A stretch of 64,000 nucleotides of DNA from Oenanthe sinensis (lineage: Eukaryota > Streptophyta > Magnoliopsida > Apiales > Apiaceae). Under the pieces are notes generated by a model. That model was not told where the DNA came from. It saw nothing but the letters and a program-made list of their open reading frames with translations, and ran no database searches. The stretch is from positions 33,788,860 through 33,852,859 of the forward strand of contig CM053796.1 in NCBI GenBank assembly GCA_028671895.1, written 5' to 3'. Position numbers and translations under genes: made by a program. Positions 47,020 through 57,569 of this stretch are shown in pieces (the first letter of the stretch is position 1; every line of letters begins with the position of its first letter).

Positions 47020-47838
47020 AACAACACAAATATAAATCAAGTAACGACAAAGTAAACAAGTGAATAAGATTAGTAGTTTGCTAGTGTTGAATTATTTATA
47101 CACAAGTGAACAAGTTGACTATATATTTATATCACATATTAAAGCAAGCGGCAAAGTAAATAAATGGACATAAATCAAATGGCTATATTCTTATGTATAT
47201 ATAATATATACTAATCAATTGACAAAATAACGGCTATAATCCTAAAATTAAGGATAACACGCATCAATATAAATATAAATATATATAATATATATACACA
47301 TCAATAGGACTTGAACCTTGATGACTTGGTGGCTTCAAATATGAATTACAACATACATATATTTTATAAATTTTAAAAACTTGAGCTAGATGGACCACAA
47401 TTAGGGATTAGATTGTGGAGTGCAGAGCAGCGGAGGCGTAAAATTAGGTGAGAGTGAGAGATAACTGGATACAATATAATTAGGTTATCTATTCTATGTT
47501 ATGTTAAATTTGTATTGGGTTGGACCTTTGCCTTTGGACTTTGGAATATAATGGGCTGCTGCAACTCGAGCTATATAAAAAACGGATTTTATCCGGGCCC
47601 AACTCGAGCTTTATCCCAACTTTACATAATCTGGGTTTTTATCCGGATTTTTAAAACCGGATTTTTCGGGTTTCGGATCGGGTCGGTTTTTTAGAAAATA
47701 AGGAAGCCTGTTTAGGGCTCGTGGGCCGAACTGGATCGGATCAGACTTTTTTTTCGGGCCGAATTTTTCGAGCTGTTTTTCGGATCGGACCGGTTCGGAT
47801 TTCAGGTTTCCGATTTTTTGAACATCCCTACCTAAAAT

Positions 47839-48901
47839 GAAACCTCCGTATTTTTTAAAATATTTTCAGAATAAAATGGTATTTTTGCAAATCTTTTTAG
47901 AAGTTGGTAAAATTGTAAATAATTTCATAAAAAAACAGTATTTTGATAAATTCTCAATTATTAATTATATCAAAAAGTATCCTATAAATATTTTAAATAA
48001 TTTATATCGCACTACTAGAAAAACAACTAAATTTGACCGACAAAAATATAAATACAATACTATCATAAATATAATTTATAATTCTAATAATTTAAGTTAA
48101 ATATTATACATGCGGTCAATCCAATAAATAAAATATAAATTATGCCATTCAATTGTTTTTCTTTTCAACTGTCAAAAAAAGAAATTGGTTTTCTTTTCAT
48201 TTTTTTATATTTATTTAACAAGTAGTTACATATTTACAATAACAGATGAGATTTGACTAATTATATTATACGATACATTCATTATAATCATATTACACAA
48301 GAGTTAGTCAATTACATTATTCATATTCAGTAAATGATTTATAACACTTTCGGTATCATATTGTTTTTTTCATTTATAACATTTCATATTATCTTTGCCT
48401 CATTTTTGTATTGTTTATTAAAACGGGGTCTTAGTGAAACCGCTTCTTCATTTTTTGTGAATGTACCTTTCAGATATGTTAACTTTCAGTAAATGATTTA
48501 TTAACGAAAAAAAGAGTAATTTATGTGAAAATCAAGAAATATCATTAGACTTAATCAAAAAAAAAGAAAGAAATATGCGTTATCTTAAAAGAGTCGACAA
48601 CCATCACATGAAAAGGCCGTTGTTTAAATCACCAAGGCCGGTACTAAAATAGTACGTGTTCATCCAGCGTCATTCTCTTGAAAACAAATGGCCCTTTGGT
48701 CCGCAACTCCGCGTTAATATATTTTTGGACAAGTGAAGAACTTTAACACAAGATAATAGCTAGCTTTGATAATTTTTATACATAAACATTGTTTTATATG
48801 AGCTCAAGTATAGATAACTGACTATTACACTAATTAACAATTTGTTTAGAGGAAATCTTTTCCAATTATGGCAAACTTCATATGCATTTCGATCTCAGCC
48901 A
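47839..48901. other. AT-rich intergenic sequence right of the hAT nest
   Basis: No gene. The open stretch 47837-48100 is Lys/Asn/Ile-rich by base composition only. The last part (48860-48901) is the presumed 3' untranslated region of the NHL gene. Confidence 0.4.
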
Positions 48902-49528
48902 TCAAAAATCGACATTGCAGCTTTGAAGCAACACATTCTTAATCCCCTGTCCAACTGCAACCCAACTATTATTTTTGCTTCCAACTGCTAAATAAACCGG
49001 ACAATTTACATTCAGATTAAACTCGCTTGATGCATATGTGCCAACCTTCCATCTCATCCTTCCACGAACCTTAATATTGATCAAAACAGTGCCAACTGTC
49101 TGAACTTGAGTTTCGATGTATGGCGAAACTAGCACAATATGATTACCTGTTAACAAAGGTGACCAAACATATTCTTCTTTGTGACCCTGGTACGTTGCAG
49201 GGAGTAGAATTGGCAGTGTGATTTGCTGGCTTTGATATGTCGCGAAAACGTCAAGTCTGTCGTAGTAAAATCCTAGAAGAGTGTTCGGGTTTCGTGACTT
49301 TAGAGTGATTTGGAAGTTGGAGGTGAGCAAGTTATTGGATGAGGAGAAATCGAAAGTGTTAAGAGTGACGTCTTGGAGCATAAATTCAGGTTTTGCTGGA
49401 CGTACGATGAGCCATGATAGGAGTATTGTGAATAGGAATAGGAATATCAAGGCTGATATGGCACCACACAAGCAGCAGCACAGCTTCTTTGTTTGGTGTT
49501 GGTGATGGCCGCAATCTTTTTCCGACAT
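48902..49528 (-). CDS. NDR1/HIN1-like (NHL) protein, LEA-2 family
   Basis: A single-exon gene of 208 residues, from the ATG at 49528 to a stop at 48902. A short Lys/His/Cys-rich cytoplasmic head (CGHHQHQTKKLCCCLCG) is followed by one membrane span (about 20-42, SALIFLFLFTILLSWLIV) and a LEA-2 beta-sandwich domain (about 55-200). The NHL motif region reads NPNTLLGFYYDRLDVFATY, and PAKPEF after the membrane span is also typical. Such proteins sit in the plasma membrane with the LEA-2 domain facing outside and are linked to defence, senescence or abiotic stress in several species. The frame is intact. It resembles the NHL/YLS9 group, but the exact member cannot be named. Confidence 0.9.
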   Translation of the reverse strand: MSEKDCGHHQHQTKKLCCCLCGAISALIFLFLFTILLSWLIVRPAKPEFMLQDVTLNTFDFSSSNNLLTSNFQITLKSRNPNTLLGFYYDRLDVFATYQSQQITLPILLPATYQGHKEEYVWSPLLTGNHIVLVSPYIETQVQTVGTVLINIKVRGRMRWKVGTYASSEFNLNVNCPVYLAVGSKNNSWVAVGQGIKNVLLQSCNVDF

Positions 49529-49571
49529 GTCTATTGCTAGGTGATGGTATGTGAAATATGGCTTGTTTGAA

Positions 49572-49590
49572 ATGAAGCTTTATATTGGAG
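49572..49590 (-). promoter_or_regulatory. Possible TATA box of the NHL gene
   Basis: On the minus strand 'ccaatataaagcttc' lies about 50 bases upstream of the ATG. If used, it gives a very short leader. Confidence 0.4.
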
Positions 49591-49887
49591 GGACTAGGGA
49601 GATATCTGTTACTACACAAATATAGATGAGAGATTATTGTTGTCAAATTTCAATTTTTTATTACATAAATACGAGATTTGAGGGGAGTTTTGTTTAGTTC
49701 CGCAAGTAAAACATCATACACAACCGAACATATTTGGAATTTTAAGTACTCCAATGCAATTGAAACTTCGTTAATTTAATATAAATACTAATATAAATAC
49801 TAATACTAACTGATATGATAATTGGATACACTCTCTTACATTGAACCTTTTTTAGATGGCTTATGCTAATGGAAAGCTATTATTAAC

Positions 49888-50459
49888 TAGGGGCTGTTCG
49901 GGAACAAGCTCGAGTTCCGTTCGTTAAAGACTCGTTCGGCTCGGTTAGTTAAGGACTCGAGCTCGAACACAAAAATGTATTCGTTAAGATAACGAGCTCA
50001 AGCCAAGCTTTTACTATGTTCGGCTCGACTCAACTCGAGCTCGAGCTCGTTCGGCTCGAGCTCGGCTCGTTAAAACTCGAAAAAATAGAATATATTATGA
50101 AAATTTTTATAATATTTTTAGCGTTTTAAGTTTAAAATTATAATTTAAATATTTAATATGTGAATCATTTGGGATAATATATTAAAATTTAATATTAAGT
50201 TGAGTAAAAAAACGATAATTAGTTGGGTCAAGTGGGTTTGAAACTTTTTTTTATGTAAAACTTAATTGTTCGCGAGTAGCTCGTTAAGGGCTGAGCTCGG
50301 CTCTGTTCGATAAGAGCTCGAGTGCGGCTCGATTCGTTAAAGAGCTCGAGCTCGAACACAGTTTTTGTGCGATAAGAAAGCTCGGCTCGTAAGAAAAAAA
50401 AGTTAAGTTCGGTTCATTTAAGACAAAACTCGGCTCAGCTCTCTTCGTGAAAAACCCTG
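49888..50459. mobile_element. hAT-type MITE with GAGCTCG repeats
   Basis: A perfect 8-bp duplication TTATTAAC flanks it (49880-49887 and 50460-50467). The ends are TAGGGGCTGTTCGGGAA on the left and, in reverse, CAGGGTTTTTCACGAA on the right. Both sides are crowded with 'gctcggctcg' and 'gagctcgag' motifs in both orientations, while the centre is AT-rich. Length 572 bp; no coding capacity. Confidence 0.9.
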
Positions 50460-50761
50460 TTATTAACTTTGTACAACCTACTAATTGATAACTATTTAAT
50501 GTTTTCTATATACAGACAAATGATCAAATAGAAATCAAGTCAAATCTAGAAACTAGACACTAGAAACTAATATATGTCACATGTTTAATCTAATCTAATT
50601 GCCCCCTAGAATGTACAACACACAATTAAAATACACTCTCACATACAAAATCTCATCTAATCCCCTCTATTTTTAATTTGATTTTTCCTGCCAATTGGTG
50701 AACCATTTTTCAAATCTAATTTCACCACATTTTTTCTTATCTCCCAACGATTAGTTTGCAT

Positions 50762-50971
50762 ACCATATGTGCTATATTTCGGCGAATTTCATTTTTCCAG
50801 TGATCTCCATAAACTGGTGAATTCGGTTATTCTTATAATACAAATTAATGATTTTTATTGTATAAATTTGTGATTTATCTAATATATATTAGTGATTGCA
50901 TTTCGATCGGTAACAAATTTAATATAAGTTTTTGATTAATTTTGAAGTTTCCGGAATATAGCACATATGGT
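50762..50971. mobile_element. Small inverted-repeat element (MITE-like)
   Basis: 'ccatatgtgctatatttcgg' at 50763 pairs with its reverse, 'ccggaatatagcacatatgg' at 50951, with one mismatch in twenty. The space between is AT-rich and non-coding. A TA microsatellite follows on the right (about 50976-51009). No clear target duplication. Confidence 0.6.
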
Positions 50972-50972
50972 G

Positions 50973-51009
<37 letters not shown>

Positions 51010-51013
<4 letters not shown>

Positions 51014-52250
51014 TCGTCGGTGCTACTAGCACCGTGCTAGACGTCTAAATGTTTCTAAATTAACTTAAAGCTATTTAGCAATATACATCAAATTAGTTAA
51101 TTAGTTGAATATATACGAGTGTATCAAATTAATTGGTGGTGAACGATAAGGGCATTGGTATCATTTGGGACGCAACCTTGTCTTCGTGGGACTCGTATGA
51201 TTCTAAACTGGGGAATGGGGATGATGTGATATACTCATATACTGATATTCAAGAACCTGATAATGTCCCCCGTCGTGACCATACAAACGGTATCATCGTA
51301 AAAATTTGTTCATAAACTAAATTAAAAATAAGTTAAATAAAATTTATAAATTATTTATAATACAAGTCAAACGAATAGTTTGACTGAACTAACTTAAAAT
51401 AAGTTATTTTAAACTTAAAATATTTTATATTAATTTTAAGTGAAACATAATTTTTTTAACAAAATCTGTGATATTTGCTCAAAGAATAAAACAATATTTG
51501 GGACTAAAATAATGGAATATAAAAGGTTAAAAGAAAAAAAGTTCATGAATGTACTTTTTTAGTTTAGGTAAACTAATGATTATTAAAGATATTTGGAAAA
51601 TAAGCCAAACTAAATTTAAGTGATAAATATAATTAAAATCTAAAGCTATTAAATAGATATTTTTGGATACGGATCCGTTTATATCCGAATTCGAATCCAA
51701 AAACTTGAATTTGTATTTGAATCACAAAATATTTATAAGAAAATATATTTAAATTTGAATATAATGGATAATATCTGAATCTGAATCTGGTAGATAATAT
51801 TTGAATTTGAATATGAATCTTGTTAATGTTTTTTTCAAAACTAAATAAATAACAATTTTAAATATAATTCTTTTTATTTTTAAAATTCTTAATTTATGTG
51901 ATATATATGTATAATAATTATATATATCTTAAAAAATTAATATTTAAAGAATAAATGTATATTTATTATAATTTGAATATGATAAAATATATATTTATAT
52001 CATATATTTTTACATTATATATATTAAATTTGGATTTAAATATTATCGGATAAGAATATAGTTATATTTATATTTGTATTTGAAATTATCGAATTCAGAC
52101 ACGGATAATATCTAATTTATTTTGGAGACAAGAAAATTTTTGTTTTATTTTAAATATAAATACAAACATTTCAAACAAATATAGAATATATTTAAAAAAA
52201 AATTAAAGTGGGCTGAATTTTACTTTTAACCCAGCCAAACAGGCTCATAT
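51010..52250. other. AT-rich intergenic sequence
   Basis: No convincing gene. A 60-codon open stretch at 51133-51315 lacks an ATG and has no recognisable motif. At 51660-52110 the sequence is built of 'gaatttgaata' and 'ggatacggatcc'-like pieces and is probably a decayed repeat. Confidence 0.4.
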
Positions 52251-53772
52251 ATGTTGTCATTGATTAGTAGCCCAGCGGAACACACTCATATTAGTCTGGA
52301 AGAATTGCATATACCAAATGGATTCAGATATTCGGATGATGCAGAAGATATAACGCTGATATTGGAGGAGATTGGTAAATTAAGTCGTCTGAGAAATTTA
52401 AAGATTTATTTGAGCAATTGTGAGGCTTGTCAAGGTACATGTATATTTTCTAAATTACTCAGATATGATATATGTGTCGGAAAGCGATTGCATAATCAAA
52501 ATGCACCTGATTCAACGAGAATAATTCAGTTGACCGATGTTGAAGTGAAGAGAGATGAAGCCTTACAAAGTCTGGGCTGAAGATGTGAGTTTGGATTGTA
52601 CGGATGTTGATGTATGTAGCATCTGGAATAGTGATGGAGAAGCATTCACAGAGTTGAGAAAGCTGAGTCTATATTCATGTGAAACGATGGAGTATATAGC
52701 AAGGATATCACAAGACGAGATTCAGCATAGTCGTCAGCCGCAGACACCTTTCCCTAAACTAACCATTTTATATATCGCACGATGCTCTGCAATGAAATAC
52801 CTCTTCTGCAAGTCTGTTGCAAAATGTCTGGTGCAATTGCAGTGGCTGGGTGTGTATGGATGTCCTGCAATGGAAGTAATTGTAATGAATGAAGGCACGA
52901 GTGATGGAGAAATCATAAATTTCCCCAAGTTACAAACATTGTGGCTATATGAACTGGAGAGTCTAAGAAGCTTCTACGGGGAAAACAAAGAGATGCAGAG
53001 GGAGAAATCTGACATCTTTTCATGTGCTCAACTAGAAGTAGCTCTCTAGATTATATATTAACTTATTGTTTGTGCTGCATTCCCTTGCTTGGAATATCTG
53101 GAAATTAAATATTTAGAAATCAGTGATATATGGGGAAAGAAGCTGCATTACTATGATGACAATAATAATAATATCATATCCTCCTTGCTCCTTGTTTTGT
53201 AAACTAAAGAGCCTCGTGGTACAAAGCTGTAACAAACTGGAATCCTGTATAATCCCAGATGCCATGTTGCATAGGCTATGGAATCTGGAAACACTAGACA
53301 TAGGCTGTTCCCACCTTGTATTGCCACTCATCTTATCCACCTTCAACATATGGAATTTCATGACTGCGGGGTGATGAGAGAGATAATCGGGGGACATGTA
53401 CAGCAACAAGAAGATGATATCACTGCTCATAATCACCATGCCATCATCGTTTTCCCTCAGTTGAAGTTGCTGAGGCTACAATATTTGGAGAATTTCAGCA
53501 ATTTCTGGTGTCATCAGAATGGAGAATCTAATACCTACAAGGTACATTTCTATACATTTCAAACAAAAATTATCACTCTTTCTGTTTCACAAAAGATTAA
53601 TCCAATAATTCTTGTTTATGCTGAGGCGCACGAAGCAGTTACAGACCTAAACGACTTCATAATACAAAATTGGAAAAGAATTAATTTAATGAAAGTGCTG
53701 GAGATTCAAGAACTGGAAACAGAATCAGGGTTTGTTGAAGAAGAGCAGCTTCAGGAAGTAAACAAAGGATAA
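52251..53772 (+). pseudogene. LRR fragment of a CC-NB-LRR-type resistance gene
   Basis: Three consecutive coding stretches, each in a different frame, read C-terminal leucine-rich repeats of the RPS2-like class: 52251-52580 (SLEELHIPNGFRYSDDAED, ILEEIGKLSRLRNLKIYLSN), 52555-53049 (FTELRKLSLYSCETMEYIA, FPKLTILYIARCSAMKYLF, LQWLGVYGCPAMEVIVMNE, FPKLQTLWLYELESLRSFY) and about 53100-53560 (CKLKSLVVQSCNKLES, WNLETLDIGCSHL, FPQLKLLRLQYLENFSNFW). One frameshift lies in the 26-base overlap at 52555-52580 and others beyond 53160. The coiled coil and NB-ARC domain are missing and no promoter-proximal exon is seen upstream. The repeats are of the 'phe-pro-x-leu' kind found in N-terminal-truncated CNL relatives. 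I read it as a decayed 3' part of a disease-resistance gene. Confidence 0.75.
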
Positions 53773-54384
53773 TATTATGCATTCTCCATAACATCAACCA
53801 CCACATTCCTCAAAATGCGCATATTATGGTTACTTAAGTTAGTGAATTATTCTTCTTCCAAACCATTCTTGCGGCAGAGGTCATATATTTAAGAGCACTG
53901 TAGTCTGTATATTATTGTAGCATTGAATTATTCTTCTTCTGTGTATTAGACTATCATCACCAAATTTTTAGATAGAGAAAGAGTGCATAAGGATTAAGTA
54001 GTTAAAGTATCTAGTAATTCATACTTAATTACGGTACTAGTTACAGTATATATATCTCAACCTCTCTCTCAGCAGGTAGTTTAGTATGTACGTATTATTG
54101 ATTTTCTTTTCTATGTATATAATCATACATTTATACTGCATTACTTCAAATACACACAATTATTATTCCAACCCTGTTTTTCTTTAATTGTACAATATCG
54201 ATCTATAGAGCCGAGGATAAGAATTTTCAGTAGTTGTGATAATATATACTTTGTAATAACATCTGAACAAGAATTGCAAGTCATTTACATAATAAGCGAC
54301 TGCTTTCCATGTTTTATTACAGCATAAGTTAGCTACAGCCGCTATGAGATAGAAAAAGTTGCAAGCTACTAAAACATATTATAT
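53773..54384. other. Intergenic, no gene seen
   Basis: Flank of the LRR pseudogene, AT-rich with no open frame of interest. It runs up to the second hAT-type MITE copy. Confidence 0.4.
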
Positions 54385-54613
54385 TGGGCCTGTTTGGCAA
54401 AACAGACCTTATGGAAATAAGGGCTTATTTCCGGAAAAAAGTAGGGATGTATGTACTTTCCAGAAATAAGCCCTTATTTCCAGAAAAAAGTAAGTTCATA
54501 TTTGGTTTTAAAATTCTAAAACAAATATTTATCTTTAAAAAAAATATGAAAATATGTAAAATAAAATAAAAAATAAGCTACTTATTTTAAGTTTATGGAA
54601 CCCCAAACACCCA
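54385..54613. mobile_element. hAT-type MITE, copy 2 (TGGGCCTGTTTGGCA family)
   Basis: Ends TGGGCCTGTTTGGCA and, in reverse, TGGGTGTTTGGGGTTCC; flanks tattatat and cattatat match at seven of eight positions, as for a slightly decayed 8-bp duplication. The core repeats 'aagggcttatttccggaaaaaagta' and its reverse. The same family as 13662-13889. Length 229 bp. Confidence 0.82.
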
Positions 54614-54905
54614 CATTATATCTATGTGAAGGCTTGGGTTGAACTCACTTAACTAAAAACAAATATAATTACAGAACAAATAAAAAAATGTTGAACATGA
54701 AAAAAATTACGGAATACAAAAAACAATCACAAAAAAAATTACACAACATACTAAAAAATATAGAACACAAAATTACACAACACTAATGTTGAATAGTGTT
54801 ATGTAATTTGTATTCTATATTTTTTTGTATATTATGTAATTTTTTTATTTATTTTACAATTAATTTTTGTGTTTTATAATTTTGTGTATGTTATGTAGTC
54901 TTCTA

Positions 54906-56290
54906 TCTATACTATATTATTATAACCGAAAGATTAAAAATTTTGGTCGTTGGTATGGTACTCGGTGAACCATAGAAAATATCTTAACCATTCAATTTTA
55001 TGTGAACCATAAAAATAATTTTAACCATTGAATTTTAATAAAATATAATTTAAAAAAATATAATCATACATACAACTATAACCCCATTAGTCCTCTTTTT
55101 ATACGAGATAAGATAATAAGATAGGATAATATTATATTATATTTAAATTATATTATATATTTTTTACGAATCCTACTTATCCTATAATTTTTATTTAATA
55201 TATCATTAAAGTTTATCTAATAATTTTTATTTAATATATCTAATAAACAATATACATTTTTTTAGTTTTCATCTATTTCTCTATTTTAATCGCATAACAC
55301 AAATTATTTATCAAAACACAAGCTCTACTCAAATTAGAAGAACTTTGCTCAAACTAGAACAAACAGTTCTCATTAAAACTCATATGTTAAAATTAGAAAA
55401 CCGACATCAACACCCTATATACAACTCTTACCCCAACTGTCCTCTTTTTATACAACTCATCACAAATAGAATAATATTATATTATATTTAAATTATATTC
55501 TATGAATATTAAAATAATAATATTATTTTATTAACATTAATTAAAATTTATCACTATGTTATATCTATATTATCTATACTTTTATATCATATTATTTAAA
55601 AAGAACTTCTCTTTTAATTAGAATATTTAGTTATACTCACAATCTACTAACATTTTTCAATTTTCCTCATCGCTCAAACACTTTAATTTATTTAAAATTA
55701 TAATTTTATAATTAAATTTTTGAATATTAAAATTATATTATATTTTACCTACATTAAAATATACTCTTTTATTTAAATTTTAATTAAAATATTTTTAATA
55801 TATTTGTAACTCTTTTTATTAATAAAAATTTCCTAATTAAATTTAAAGAAAAATAAAAAAATTGGTCAGTTGGTCGTCTGTCCGATAAGTTCTCTTTTTA
55901 TACAATTTTTTTTATTATCCGTAAGTTTTCTTTTTGTACGACTTTTTTTATGCAATTATAATTATAATTTAATTTTAAAAAATATATATTTTACATATAA
56001 CTCTATCTTCGGCGAGTCATTTTTTATATAACAATCTAATAACATATCTCACTTCACTTCTACTTGAAATTACAACTTATTAAATAAATCTCATGAATAT
56101 TAAAACTTATTAATTAAATCTCATGAATATTAAAATAATAATATTATTTTATTTATAAATAATTTTTATTATATAATATATTATCATAGTCGATATAATA
56201 AAAAATTTTAAATTACATATTTAAATCATATAAAATAATTAATATGTAATTTATTAATTCCGCCCATGCTTTGCACGGATTATAAACTAG
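54906..56290 (+). mobile_element. Helitron-like element, non-autonomous
   Basis: Starts TCTATACTATATTATTATAACC after an A and ends CTAG before a T, the TC...CTRR termini and A/T insertion context of Helitrons. About 25 bases before the 3' end is a hairpin (catgctttgcacgg, nearly CCGTGC-TTT-GCACGG). The 1385-bp interior is AT-rich with no helicase or Rep motif. Its 5' end is shared with several copies in 59804-61986 in reverse orientation, and its interior with 1-484. Confidence 0.75.
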
Positions 56291-57472
56291 TAGTTATTTG
56301 TTAATCAAATTTTTATGAAATAGAAATTGGTTCTTTAATTACTCAAATAAGAAGTTTTTCGATGAGTCTTACTCTCTGTATGAATTTTACAATATATTAT
56401 AACCAGAATATAATGCAGTACACTCTGATTAATACTTCATTTAAGATTTTTCATATAAATTTTGTCAATATTTATATCCTATATTATATTATCTAACTAT
56501 ATATCTTCTTCTTCTTATTCTCTTGTTAATTTGTAGCTGACACTAATCCATATTATAATTAAAGATATAGAAGTTTATAATCAACCATTAGTCAGCGAAT
56601 TTTAGTTGAAAGATTAAATATGCACAAAAACATATTTGACCCCAGTTTTCAGGGTTTAGGCATTGAAGAAATTTTGGTGTTGCAGGCTGGTGCGTCACTT
56701 GCGCATCGAGGACTTTTGGTTTAAATATATAGTTGACCTAGGATTTAATTATTTTTTGTTCATAAAATACCACTACATCTTTGTTTTTTTAGTGTTGAAG
56801 CTATTATGATGTTAAATACGTACGAATATGAAAAGGTGGGTGCATTATCATATATTTGGTGTTCATTGTACGTATTCATATATATACAAGGGCGTGTACT
56901 TTAAGTAGACGATTAATCAATTCAATCTTCACATGCAAGTATGATTTTCTAGTTGTTGTGGAAACTAGCTAGAAACATAACTTAACAAAGAATGCAAAGT
57001 TAGCTAGGTCTCCTTTTCATGTTCTTTCTTTCAAGTTGGATGGTTCCAAAATGCAAATTTATGCATGTTATAAGTAATAATTAATTGGTTATATACTATT
57101 TAATTATTGTATGAGAAAAAGATAACTTTATCATAGTGTGAGTAAAAAAATATAGTTAGGGACTAGATGATCAAATAAACATAAATATTTTTGTCAAACC
57201 AATTTATAGGGAGTATAGAAAGGAGCAAGTTGAGGAGTGTAATTAGTTTCTTACAAATTAGTAGAATTAACAACATTCTAGAATAGATTTATAAATACTT
57301 AATATCTAGCTTTATTCTTTAATGTTTTGCAAGCAATAAGAATTAAGCCAAGAACACTGCAAGTTGCAAGTTAAATCATTCATTCCCTGCATCTGCATGT
57401 TATAATTAATACACGTAATATTCTTCAAAAAAAAATATTCTTTATATAAAACTTGTAAATCTATCCAACTCC
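56291..57472. other. Upstream region of the XTH gene
   Basis: AT-rich sequence without a gene. It should contain the XTH promoter. No regulatory motif can be named with confidence apart from the TATA box that follows. Confidence 0.4.
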
Positions 57473-57487
57473 TGTATATATAAATGC
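57473..57487 (+). promoter_or_regulatory. TATA box of the XTH gene
   Basis: 'tgtatatataaatgc' lies about 85-95 bases upstream of the ATG at 57570, a normal spacing for a plant core promoter. Confidence 0.65.
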
Positions 57488-57569
57488 AATCGTCCGTTTC
57501 AAAACCATAGATTCAGTTTCATCATCACTTTTACATTTTCTCAATATAAATTTGTTCAAAGGTTTCTCT

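Larger units (their letters stand above)
30831..47830 (-). mobile_element. hAT transposon (outermost level of a three-level nest)
   Basis: Bounded by a perfect 8-bp duplication CCTAAAAT (30823-30830 and 47831-47838). The ends are inverted: TAGTGATGCACAAAAA on the left and, in reverse, TAGGGATGTTCAAAAAA on the right. Both subterminal regions carry hAT-style repeats such as 'ttttatccggg' and 'gggccgaa'. Removing the inserted retrotransposon (32557-46357 plus one duplication copy) leaves about 3.2 kb, a normal size for a hAT element. It encodes a degraded transposase on the minus strand, split by the insertion, so the copy cannot be autonomous. Confidence 0.93.

Noticed and set aside
47837..48100. 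Lys/Asn/Ile-rich open frame right of the hAT element
   Set aside because: Composition explains it; no conserved feature and it begins within the target duplication.
49281..49646. Frames on either strand overlapping the NHL gene
   Set aside because: Shadows of the NHL coding region, which is complete and family-consistent.
51133..51315. Short open frame upstream of the LRR pseudogene
   Set aside because: No ATG start, no motif, AT-rich neighbourhood; could not be supported as a gene.
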